Shown one piece after another: positions 54,951-64,000 of a stretch of 64,000 nucleotides of DNA. Made by a program: the position numbers and the translations under genes. Numbering within the stretch: position 1 is the first letter of the stretch; each line of letters opens with the position of its first letter. The DNA is taken from positions 1,798,001-1,862,000 of the forward strand of contig CM062384.1 in the NCBI GenBank assembly GCA_031310005.1, written 5' to 3'. Origin of the DNA: Dactylellina haptotyla (lineage: Eukaryota; Ascomycota; Orbiliomycetes; Orbiliales; Orbiliaceae). The notes beneath the pieces are model-generated. The model was not told the DNA's origin. It ran no database searches and saw nothing but the letters and a program-made list of their open reading frames with translations.

Positions 54951-56750
54951 TTGGTTTTTTAGAAATTGTTTTTTTTGTTAGAAATATTAATATTTTAAAA
55001 AATATTATTAATAAGATATTTGCTATTATTTTTTATAAAAGATAGATATTTTTATACCTTATTTACAATTATAAAGAATATAGTAATAATAAGTTATATA
55101 AATATTATTAAGTTATATTATATTATTTTATATTAATGTTACTTATATTTTCTTTAAATTAAAATAAAATTAAAATATATTTTAATACTACTACTATTTA
55201 TAATAATAGTATTATTTTTTTATTAAATTTAAATTTTAATTAATATGGTAATAAAAATATTTAAGATTATAAATATTTTAAAATTTATATATTTTATATT
55301 TAAAAATATATTTTATTTTTATATAAATAATAGTTTTAATTATTTATTAATAAATAATTTTTTTAAAAGGTAATTGTTAAAACTTTTAGAGTTAAAATCA
55401 AATATAATATTTTTATTAAGTTAATTTAAATTTGTAAATTTATTAATAAAATGGAGATATTTTTTAAATATATTATTTTTACTATTTACCTTTAAATTAT
55501 AAATAATATTAAATATAGTATATAAAAACAATTTATAATTTTAACTATTTGCCTAATGTATTATTTAATATTGATATTCTATATGTTAAAATATAATTAT
55601 TAATCTTAAATAATAGACTCTAATTATAATGTTATAATAATCAAATTATTTAACATTTAATTATTAAGTATTATAAAATTAAGGTAATATTTATCAGATT
55701 TACCACATTTATTATTTTAAAATTTTATTAAACTATTAATATTTTTATCTATTTAGCTAAGATATTTGATTTTTTTAGGATTATTTATTTAAATTAAATA
55801 AAAATATATTAGTTTATAGAGTGGCTGTTTTAGTTATATTATTTTAAATTAATCAAAATTATATTATGATAACTAATATTTTACCAATTGAAATTATTAT
55901 CTTAATATATAATTATAATATTAGAATTTTATTATTTTTAAAAATATTAATTTTATTCTATTAAATAAAAATAATTAAAAAAATTAATAGTTATTTTTTC
56001 AACTTTGGAAATGTTAGTTCTAATTATAATAATTTTAATTATTTTAATAATAAATATATTTTTAATTATTTATACTTAATCCTAACTAATATTGTTATCC
56101 TAATTAAGGATATTTTAATTTATTTATAAATTAATATAAATTAAAATAATAATATTATTTTTAATTAAATTGTTATTTTAAAAAAGTTACTTTTTTACTA
56201 TAAATTAATATTTAATAATAAATTTGGTATTATTTATAAATTAAAGTTTAATTAAATATCTATATTAATTATTAAAAATAAAATAATTTTTAAATTATAT
56301 CTCCTTAAATATTTATAAAAAATAAAATTAACATCAGCAAAAAATTTGTTGCTCTAGATGCTTTGTATTAATAGTGGGACGACGTATAGTGGTTGTAGGA
56401 TGATGTGGGACGTCTGATTATATTAAATAGATAATATAGGATATTTTATTATATTAATTAGATAATATAACAATAATAGGACAACACATACTAAAATTAA
56501 ATATAATTTTAATTAAATTTATATATATAAGCATATATATAGGTATATATATAAGCACACAATATTATAATTTAATTAAAATTATATAGTATCATATATA
56601 TTTATATATATAAAATAATATAATTTAATTAGATTATTGTGTGTTGTATATGTTAAAAAAAAGGGGTATCTAATTATCTATATAATCAGCGATGATTTCC
56701 ATTTTTTGAAAAAAATTTTGATCACCATCATTCTTTTTATATTTTACATT

Positions 56751-56850
56751 AAAAATTAAAAAAAAATTAAAAAAAAATAAAAAATTAAAAAATTAAAAAA
56801 ATAAAAAATTAAAAAATTAAAAAATTAAAAAAATAAAAAAATAAAAAAAT
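56751..56850. repeat. A-rich simple repeat (AAAAAATT units)
   Basis: Repeated A5-8 runs separated by TT or T, inside the 804-bp TIR element. Confidence 0.85.
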
Positions 56851-56940
56851 AATATAGATTAAAATTAAATTATTAAATTAAATTAAATTAAATTAATAAG
56901 CGTGATTGATTAATTCAAATTATATAATGAATTATTTTTT

Positions 56941-57000
56941 AAAAAGGGGTTTCATCAATTTTAAATTAAAATTAATTTAATTTTGGTGGAACCCCTTTTT
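56941..57000. repeat. 60-bp near-complete hairpin
   Basis: AAAAAGGGGTTTCATCAA (56,941-56,958) pairs with TTGGTGGAACCCCTTTTT (56,983-57,000) over 18 positions with two wobble-type mismatches, and pairing continues with interruptions into the AT centre. It could be a foldback element nested in the 804-bp transposon or a structural part of it. Confidence 0.75.
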
Positions 57001-57010
57001 TTTTGGTCGC

Positions 57011-57116
57011 TGTCGTCCCGGTCGTCCAGGACGGTACCAAATACGATATCGTCCAGACGCAGGGGGACGGCCAGTTGTCGTCCCGACCGTCCTGTCGTCG
57101 GACGACCGGGACGACA
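57011..57116. repeat. GC-rich subterminal inverted repeats, perfect 17-bp arms
   Basis: TGTCGTCCCGGTCGTCC (57,011-57,027) is repeated exactly inverted at 57,100-57,116. Further CGTCC/GGACG words lie between, including GTCGTCCCGACCGTCC. One such word is present at the left end of the 9.85-kb element (14,920-14,933). Likely transposase-binding or end-pairing sequence (inferred). Confidence 0.8.
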
Positions 57117-58567
57117 ACAAATTTTTTTGCTGATGAAAATTGATAAAATTTTTAATTAGAATACCTTTCTTGGACATATATAATTAATTAATTTTAATAG
57201 GTTCTTTTATATATTATAAGTTTTTATAATATATTTTAGCTTTAGACTAATTCATAAAGTTTGCCCTATTATTAATATAAGGTTATTAAATATTATCATT
57301 TTAAATAATAGGTATCCTCTATTTTTATAAGATAAATTGATTAAAAAAGTAATTAATTGTAAATAATTTTCTACTTTAAATTAGATAGTTTTTTATTATT
57401 AATAAATAATTAGAAAAAATTATAAATATTATATTATTATTATTTTTTATTAAGGATATAAGTAATTTTTAATAATATTAATGGGATATAAAAAATTTAT
57501 TTAATATTAATAAAAATTAATAAATTAGTTATTTATAAATTAAATATTTTAATATTTTAATAAATATTATTTTATTATAATATATATAAATAATTATATT
57601 ATATTCTTTATAATTTTCCCTAATATATTAAATATTTTAATAAAATATTTAAAATTTTATTTGATTTTAAAATTATTTTAAAAACTAGTAAATATTATAT
57701 TAACTACCATTTTATTAAGATATTGAATTATTTTATTAATAAATTTAATTTAATTACTCTTGAAAGCTGTACTAAGGTAATTATTAATATTTTTAAATTA
57801 AAAATTTTATTTAATTTTAAATAATTTATTAATATAATAGAATGGTATAATGGTATATTAATCTTTTTTTATATTAGTGGATAATTTTTTTCTAAATTTT
57901 AAAAACTTTTATATTAAAAGATTTATTAAAAAAGAATTATATATAAAAATAATTTTTATTATTTTCTAAATTTAAATTTAATAATAAATAAAAAACTATT
58001 TTCACTAATATTAAAATTAATTTAAATAATTATATAGTATATTTTAATTTTAAAAAATTATTTTATAAATAATAATTATAAATGGGGATGTAAAATCATT
58101 ATATATTAACTTTGAAAGCTAAACATCAAACTAAAAAATGAATCTATTAAAATTAATCCCACTTTAATAAATCCAATTGAATTAATACCAGTCTATTTCC
58201 TTTTTAAACAGCTTATAACCATTAAAGCAAAATATTAGCCTATAGACCTTAAATTCTTTAAAATAATTTAAAATTTAAAAAAGCTATAATATTAAATTAA
58301 AATAATATTAAAAATTATTTTATTTATAAATTATAAAGTTATCAAAAACTTAGCCTAATTGAAAAAGTTTAAAACTATTTTTTCTAACAGAATTAATATA
58401 TATCACCACAATTAGATTAATTATTTGTTACAATTTTGGTTTAAATTAACAATTATATATAAGAAAAAATAAGATATAGTTATACCTAATATTTTATTTA
58501 GATTTAAACATTAGTTTAGTGAAGACAATTCTTTTAAATCTAATTTATTAGAAAACAAATTATTATA

Positions 58568-58592
58568 TAATGGTGTATATATATATATATAT
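58568..58592. repeat. (TA)n microsatellite in G2 copy b
   Basis: Short TA run at the position corresponding to 45,290-45,313 of copy a. Confidence 0.8.
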
Positions 58593-59745
58593 AGTAGATG
58601 ATTATAAAATAAAACTGTTATTAATGTACTACTAGTTTGAAAATAATAAAGTTTTTAAATACTTTTAAAAAAATATAATAGTTAAAAAAAATAGATTTTT
58701 AATATTATTTAATAGTTTTTTTTACTTTAGGTAAAAGGATTTTGATTAGAATAATAATTAGTAGTTTATATATTTTAATAATTGATTTTATAAGTAATAC
58801 TGTTTATAGATTTTAATTTTAAGATTTAAAGATTTTTAAAAGCTGCTTATAATATCCATATTATTATAAAATTAAATATATATATTAAAAATTTAGAAAT
58901 ATTTATTAAAAACTAAGCTTAAATTGTTAAAAATATATTATTAATTATTTAAATTATTAAAAGAATTTAATAATTAGATATAATTTTATAATAAAATATA
59001 TATAATATTTTTTTAAATTACCTTTTATAATTTTTATATTAACTTGATTATTAATTTTTTCTATATTAGGCTATAATACTAATAATTAATTTAATATTTT
59101 AATAATAATTATCTATAAAATTTTTAAAATATTAAAATTTATTTTAAAATATAAAAATTAGATTATTCTTTAATAGGCTCAAATTTTTTATATATATATT
59201 TATTTAATTTAAAATTTTTTATAAATAATTATTAAAAATTACAATTTATATTAACTATTTAAATTATTTTTTAGATTTTTAAAATTAATTAATATTTATT
59301 TTTTATTTATTACTACCTTCTATTCCTTTATAGATAATTAAGTGGAATAAATAAACTAAAAGATTAAAATTATTTTTTATTATTTTATAAATATTAATTA
59401 AAATAACTAAATAAAAAATCTACCAAAAATTAAAAAATATATTATAAATTTTAAAAATAGAATCATTAACAAGGCCCCCAGTAAGATCATATATAAGAAG
59501 CTAATTAAATCATCTTTTTTTATTATAATTATCAAAGTTATTAACAATGATAGAAAAGTTATCTTTAAATTACCATTTAAAACCCTTACCAACTTTAATT
59601 AATTAATTAAATAAAAATTTATTTATTAATAGAATATTAATAATATTATTTAAATAACAATTTAAATAATTAAAAATTATATTAATAATAAAAGGATTAA
59701 ATTTAATTTTTCTTTTAAATAAATATATTTATTTAAATGTAAAAA

Positions 59746-60000
59746 CTAGGGGTTGCCAATGGGCTCAACTTCCTATTGGGGAGACGCCCCAACAAAAAAT
59801 TATTTTTACGAATATTCATTTAAAACCAAATAAAATTTAATATATAATATAAAAAAACAAAATAATTTAAATTATAAAAAAAAATTGAAAAAATATTAAA
59901 TATTCAAATTTATATTAATTTTTTTAGTTGCGTTACCTAACCGTGCACGCGCCAAGAGCCCATTCGGAGCCCATTTTCCGGGCCCGCGGGCAACCCCTAG
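59746..60000. mobile_element. 255-bp hAT-like miniature TIR element
   Basis: CTAGGGGTTGCC (59,746-59,757) and GGCAACCCCTAG (59,989-60,000) are a perfect 12-bp TIR. TAAAAA flanks both sides (59,740-59,745 and 60,001-60,006). Because target and element share CTA, the direct repeat can be read as 6 to 9 bp, compatible with the 8-bp hAT duplication. AATGGGCTC near the left end recurs inverted twice near the right end, as GAGCCCATT. A small hairpin, TTGGGG-AGACG-CCCCAA, lies at 59,776-59,792. The centre is AT-rich while the ends keep GC. It has no coding capacity. It lies in the integrase side of G2 copy b. The superfamily is inferred from TIR style. Confidence 0.72.
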
Positions 60001-60669
60001 TAAAAACTATATTTTATTATTTATTTGTAAAGCTAAATTTAATTCTTAATATTATAAATTATTTAAAATTATTAAAATTTTGGGTAAAAGAAATATCTTT
60101 TATTTGGATTTCTTAAATAATATTAAAATTTATTTTATAATTTTAATAATTTATTTAAAATTAGCTTTGTTTGGTAATTATAAATAAAATTTTAATATAA
60201 ATATTATTATTATTAATAATAAATAAGAATAGGAAATTAAAATTATTATTAATAAAAAGATTATATAACTTTATGGTTATTTAATTATTAGTATAAATTA
60301 TAAATTATTTATTAAATATTTAATTTATTAGAGAAATTAGGGTTTTAAATATAATATTTAGATTAATAAAGATAAATTAAAATATATTAAAGAATTAATT
60401 AATGTTTATAAATAAGTATATTAAATTTAATATTTTTATTTATTTTCCTCTTTTTTAAATAAAATTGATTTAATTATAATACTTTTATTTATTTTTTATA
60501 TATATTATATATATATAATATTTATAATTTATTTTATCCTTTTTTATTTATATAATAATTTTTATATTATTTTAATAAATTTTATACTATATTATGTAAT
60601 TATTATTATAGTTAGTTAGTTAGATTATAACTTTATTATTTAGACTATTTATTTATTTAAAAAAATTAT

Positions 60670-60810
60670 AGACTATAGATACTATTACTCTTATATTATC
60701 TTGTTTAGTATTATTTAATAATTAATTATTTAAATACACTCAACCTAGTGCTCTTTAAATAGAATACCTTTAAATATTATAATCACTGGCAACTATCACG
60801 TAGCATCCAT
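60670..60810 (+). repeat. G2 3' LTR remnant
   Basis: GACTATAGATACTATTACTC to about 60,800, matching 51,840-51,960. The last part (CACTGGCAACTATCACGTAG, 60,783-60,802) keeps GC, again the outermost rim of an element, and marks the right limit of copy b. Confidence 0.55.
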
Positions 60811-61834
60811 ATTTATAATATATTAATAATAATATAATTATTTTTAAAAAAAAATTATTTAATATTATATTATACATTATATTAATTAAAATATTAATAT
60901 TATAAATATATATTTATAAAATAATTATTTAATAATATTATAAATTCCCAAATATAATAATAAATTATAAAAGGTTATAAACTATATAATTAATATTAAA
61001 ATCTTTATTATTTAAAAATTTAATATTACAATTTTATAAAATATATATTAATATATAAACCAATAAATAAATATTAAATAACTAATTTATTTTAAATACA
61101 ACCTATATTTATAAATATACAAAAAATATATTTATTTAAATAAATTATAAACATTACTATATATGTATAATTGTTATTATAACAATATTAATAAATCATA
61201 GTATAAATATTAAAATTATTAATTATAATATTAAAACAAATATTTCCTATAAATATAGTTATAAAAAAACAAAAATAATATTAAATTAAAAATAAAATAA
61301 AATATATATATAAAATAAAATAAAATTATTTAATAAAATTAGTAAATAAAGGATTATATTTAAAATTTACTATCTTAAAGGAAAAATTAATTATTAAATA
61401 TATATTTTTATTTTTATTATAGGATTTTAAAAATTGTTATACTAATTTTAAATTTATATAATTTTTAAATTGAAAAATATGAATTACTGTTTTTAATTAT
61501 AATCTACTATATTAAAATAATAAAAATATTATTAATTTTATTATATGTTAACTGTTTAATATATATATATATATATATATATTATCAATTTTCTATTATT
61601 TAAATTGTATAAAGTGTAATTAATAAAAATTACTATTTATAAATTTAATAATATAATAAAATTTTTATATTATATTTAATACTTTTTTTATTTATTTATA
61701 ATAAAATAATTAAAAAAAATTAATAAATTTTATAATAAAAATTATATAATTTTAATTTTTTATTCTAAATAATTATTATAATAAACTAATTATTAATATT
61801 ATTTTTAATTATTTTAAAATTAACATTATAAAAT
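60811..61834. other. Unassigned AT-rich DNA
   Basis: About 1 kb with no recognisable gene, terminal repeat or match to G1 or G2. An AT run lies at 61,559-61,582. This is the pre-insertion target of G1 copy d. Confidence 0.55.
61559..61582. repeat. (AT)n microsatellite
   Basis: About twelve AT units in the unassigned stretch. Confidence 0.85.
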
Positions 61835-62394
61835 TGTCACAGACCATAAGTCTTAACAGTATAAATACCTATACCTTACTTTATATTATATTATTCTAAT
61901 TTCTATTATTACACTTTATATTTACAAATATATATTATTTTTAGTATATTTGCCTATAAAGCCCACATACCTATTTAATATATTATATTATAATATAATA
62001 TAAATAATTATTTATTTATCTTTTAATTTAAATAAATAATATAAAAATTTTAAAAAGTTTGTTTATTTATATATTTTATTTATGCAAATATATAAAAAAA
62101 ATGAATTTTTTAAAAAATATTTTATAATACTTATATATATAAGACTATTATTAAAATTAATAAAGTATTTTTATCTTTATCAATTAAACTTAAATATAAT
62201 TTAATATATTTAATTATTTTTATTTTATTATTATTATATATTTTAGGTAAACTATTTTTGATACCTTATAATTTTTTATAATTTTATATATATTTTTATT
62301 AAGAAACTTAAATATTTTAAATAGAAAGAGAGTTTTGTATATCCTAATATTGTATATTTATACCATTACATTAAATAATATATAAAGTATAACA
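61835..62394 (+). repeat. 5' LTR of G1 copy d (long LTR subtype)
   Basis: 560 bp, starting TGTCACAGACCATAAGTC and ending AAAGTATAACA. Internal order is as in the nested copy's LTRs, including the TTTATCTTTTAATTTAAATA block near 62,015 that the short subtype replaces. Confidence 0.87.
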
Positions 62395-64000
62395 TTTTGA
62401 TTGATTATCTCTTAATTAAAAAATATATATATATGATGATACCTTTTAATTTAGAAAATTTTATAATCTTAAAAATAAGATTATAAACAAAAAAATAATT
62501 ATCTTTATTTATATAATATTTAAACGAATAAATTGAAAATTAAGTTTTACAAAATTAATTAAATATTTTTATATTTATAAAATAAAAAAAAATATTATTT
62601 TTATCCCTATTAATCCTTAAAATTAATTTATTTAAAAATAAAAACAAAATTTCAATTATCAATAATAAAATCTATTTTAATATTATTATATAAATATAAA
62701 GAAAAACCATATACATTTAATAAAGTTATTGATAATTTAGTTAAAATTATTATCCCAAATAATAATAAATATTTATAAAATTTAGAAATAATTACAAAAA
62801 TTTTAAAAGAATTTAAAAATGGTTATTATAATTTAAACAATTATTAAAATTTATAAAGATATACAAAGCATATTTGAAATGATTGGAGGAAAAATAGTAT
62901 TAATTATTTTAGGATTTAGTTAAAAATTAAATAAAATTTATTTTTATTTTATATTAAATAAGAATAGATTTTATTATAAATTAGTTTTAATTTTGGAAAT
63001 TTAGAAAATTTTGACAAAATTTTAATAATAATAATAAAAGATATTTTAATAATTTTAATAATTTTTAGTAAATTTTATTAATTTATTCCAATTTTTATCT
63101 ATTATAAAGAAGTGAAAGTATTAAATTTTAATAAATTTAACAACTCACTATATAAATTTAATTAATTTATTTAATAAATTACTATTATCTTTTATTTTAG
63201 TATTAATAATTTAAAAATGATAAAAATAAAATTTGTTTTTTTCATATTTCTTATTAAAATCATTTTTATATTTATAATTTTTATTTTATGTAATATAAAA
63301 ATAGGAAAAATAAAAATAAAAAGTTAATAATAATTATATTGTTTAAACCTTTACCAATTATTTATATTTTATTAAAAACTTAAATAATTATATAAATATT
63401 AAAACAAAATTAAAGAAGTTTTTATATTATTTAAAATTTATAATAAATTAAATTTGTTAAAGAATATTTCTAAATTATTAATATTCATATTTTTATAATC
63501 GGGTATATAGTAGAATAATTGATTTATTATATTAAAAAAGGATTAAAATTTATATAAAAATAAAAAATTATTAAGATGATTATATATAATTTAAAGATTT
63601 AATATTATATAATTAAAAATTTGATTATAAAATTCAATGATAATTATTTTTGAGAATATAAAATAAATATTTTTTAAAATTATAATAATTATAATTGATT
63701 CCCTAATTTTTAAGGGAATTGTTTAAATTAACAAAATAATCAATTTGGATTTCATAATAATAGTTAAGGAAATTGATTATCTTATAATTTAAGAAATTAT
63801 CCTATGATAAATTAAAGTTGACTGTTTTAAAATTAGAATAATCCGTTATATGTTTCTTAAAATAATTATTAAAGACCAAATAATTAATAATAATAAAATG
63901 GAAATAATTAAATTTTAAAAAACACTTTTAAACTATTTTCTATGGAATTAGGAAAAATCTAAAATTAAAATTAATGATTAGGGAATCGTCTTTTAAAATC
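61835..64000 (+). mobile_element. Ty3/Gypsy (family G1) fossil, copy d, 5' part only
   Basis: Plus-strand LTR (61,835-62,394) followed by the leader and gag side, running parallel to 29,795-31,920 of the nested copy until the window ends. Wear is heavy but somewhat lighter than in copy c. Broken; pol and the 3' LTR are outside the window. The left flank AAAAT precedes TGTCAC, but the right target duplication cannot be seen. Confidence 0.83.

Larger units (their letters stand above)
56332..57135. mobile_element. 804-bp non-autonomous TIR transposon, relative of the 9.85-kb element
   Basis: Ends CATCAGCAAAAAATTTGTTG (56,332) and the inverted AACAAATTTTTTTGCTGATG (to 57,135) form a near-perfect ~19-bp TIR shared with 14,902-24,754. 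The flanking dinucleotide AA on both sides (56,330-56,331 and 57,136-57,137) parallels TT at the large element, suggesting a 2-bp duplication. The left subterminal part has repeated GGGACGACGTA and GATGTGGGACGTC-type motifs. The right part holds GC-rich inverted repeats. The middle is AT simple sequence. It has no coding capacity, so it must have been moved by a transposase made elsewhere. It inserted into the protease/RT part of G2 copy b. Confidence 0.78.
55100..59740 (+). pseudogene. Worn pol region of G2 copy b (RT, RNase H, integrase)
   Basis: On the plus strand a reverse-transcriptase-like block lies at about 57,250-57,850 and an RNase H block at about 58,110-58,560. The RNase H block ends with the characteristic junction seen in fungal Gypsy elements of the type with a conserved Leu-Ser-Arg end. 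Integrase-side sequence follows, including a fairly clean basic stretch at about 59,440-59,600. The 804-bp TIR element splits the protease/RT part. Fossil with many breaks; domain limits are approximate. Confidence 0.55.
51821..60810 (+). mobile_element. Second Gypsy family (G2) fossil, copy b
   Basis: Plus-strand relic about 9 kb long including two short inserted elements. It starts with a partial terminal repeat (51,840-51,960) that matches the right end (60,670-60,800), so it is flanked by remnants of its LTRs. Order: gag side about 52,900-54,950; protease and reverse transcriptase about 55,100-58,000 (interrupted by the 804-bp TIR element); RNase H about 58,110-58,560; integrase about 58,700-59,740 and onward (interrupted by the hAT-like element). 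The layout is that of fungal Ty3/Gypsy but the sequence is clearly distinct from G1. It is broken with many breaks. Parts of gag and RNase H are less worn than G1. Confidence 0.68.

Noticed and set aside
56977-57177. 66-codon minus-strand open frame with an Arg/Gly/Pro-rich part
   Set aside because: Runs through the TIR and GC subterminal inverted repeats of the 804-bp element; the Arg/Pro run is translated CGTCC repeats.
59407-59592. 61-codon minus-strand open frame, hydrophobic
   Set aside because: Antisense to the integrase-side stretch of G2 copy b, which reads better on the plus strand.
59928-60116. 62-codon plus-strand open frame
   Set aside because: Starts in the right end of the hAT-like element and crosses its TIR into G2; no conserved content.
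1-64000. Mitochondrial or AT-rich protist/Plasmodium-like genome as source
   Set aside because: AT content would fit, but the paired C-to-T/G-to-A wear of long repeats beside unworn short elements, and fungal-type Gypsy, hAT-like and Helitron-like ends, point to RIP in an ascomycete nuclear genome.

Overview
This window looks like a piece of filamentous ascomycete (Pezizomycotina) heterochromatin. It is extremely AT-rich throughout and has no open frame that looks like a working host gene, no tRNA, no rRNA and no CRISPR array. Almost everything that can be recognised is a transposon relic in which C is largely replaced by T and G by A on both strands. That is the footprint expected of repeat-induced point mutation (RIP), which implies a fungus with an active or formerly active RIP system. 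The species cannot be named from this sequence.

Layout. (1) 1-12,007: two minus-strand copies of one Ty3/Gypsy family (called G1 here). The left copy (5' LTR at 4,262-4,767, body running off the left edge) sits inside the 3' part of the right copy (5' LTR 11,464-12,007). (2) 12,008-14,600: unassigned AT-rich DNA. (3) 14,601-41,524: a plus-strand G1 copy split twice. A ~9.85 kb terminal-inverted-repeat (TIR) DNA transposon (14,902-24,754) lies in its 5' LTR, and a complete-length G1 copy (29,795-38,380, with a 5-bp target duplication) lies in its pol region. (4) 41,525-60,810: two plus-strand copies or fragments of a second, different Gypsy family (G2), separated by ~4.5 kb of unassigned AT-rich sequence. 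(5) 60,811-61,834: unassigned. (6) 61,835-64,000: the 5' LTR and gag-side of another plus-strand G1 copy, running off the right edge.

Short elements are laid over this Gypsy background. They include a GC-normal ~245-bp Helitron/Helentron-like element (42,371-42,616) with a RIP-worn sister copy (47,036-47,324), and an 804-bp non-autonomous relative (56,332-57,135) of the large TIR transposon. A 255-bp hAT-like miniature element (59,746-60,000) is also present. Nearly all GC-containing islands in the window coincide with transposon ends or with these short elements, as expected if RIP acts on long duplications and spares short ones.

The elements do not cooperate as an operon or pathway. The useful information is stratigraphic: who inserted into whom, which LTR subtype each copy carries, and where RIP stopped. 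G1 encodes a chromodomain-like tail after its integrase, a feature of chromoviruses that target silent chromatin. This fits the repeated self-insertion seen here and makes a centromeric or other constitutively silent location plausible but unproven. Element boundaries marked 'about' were found by reading parallel copies by eye and could move by tens of bases.
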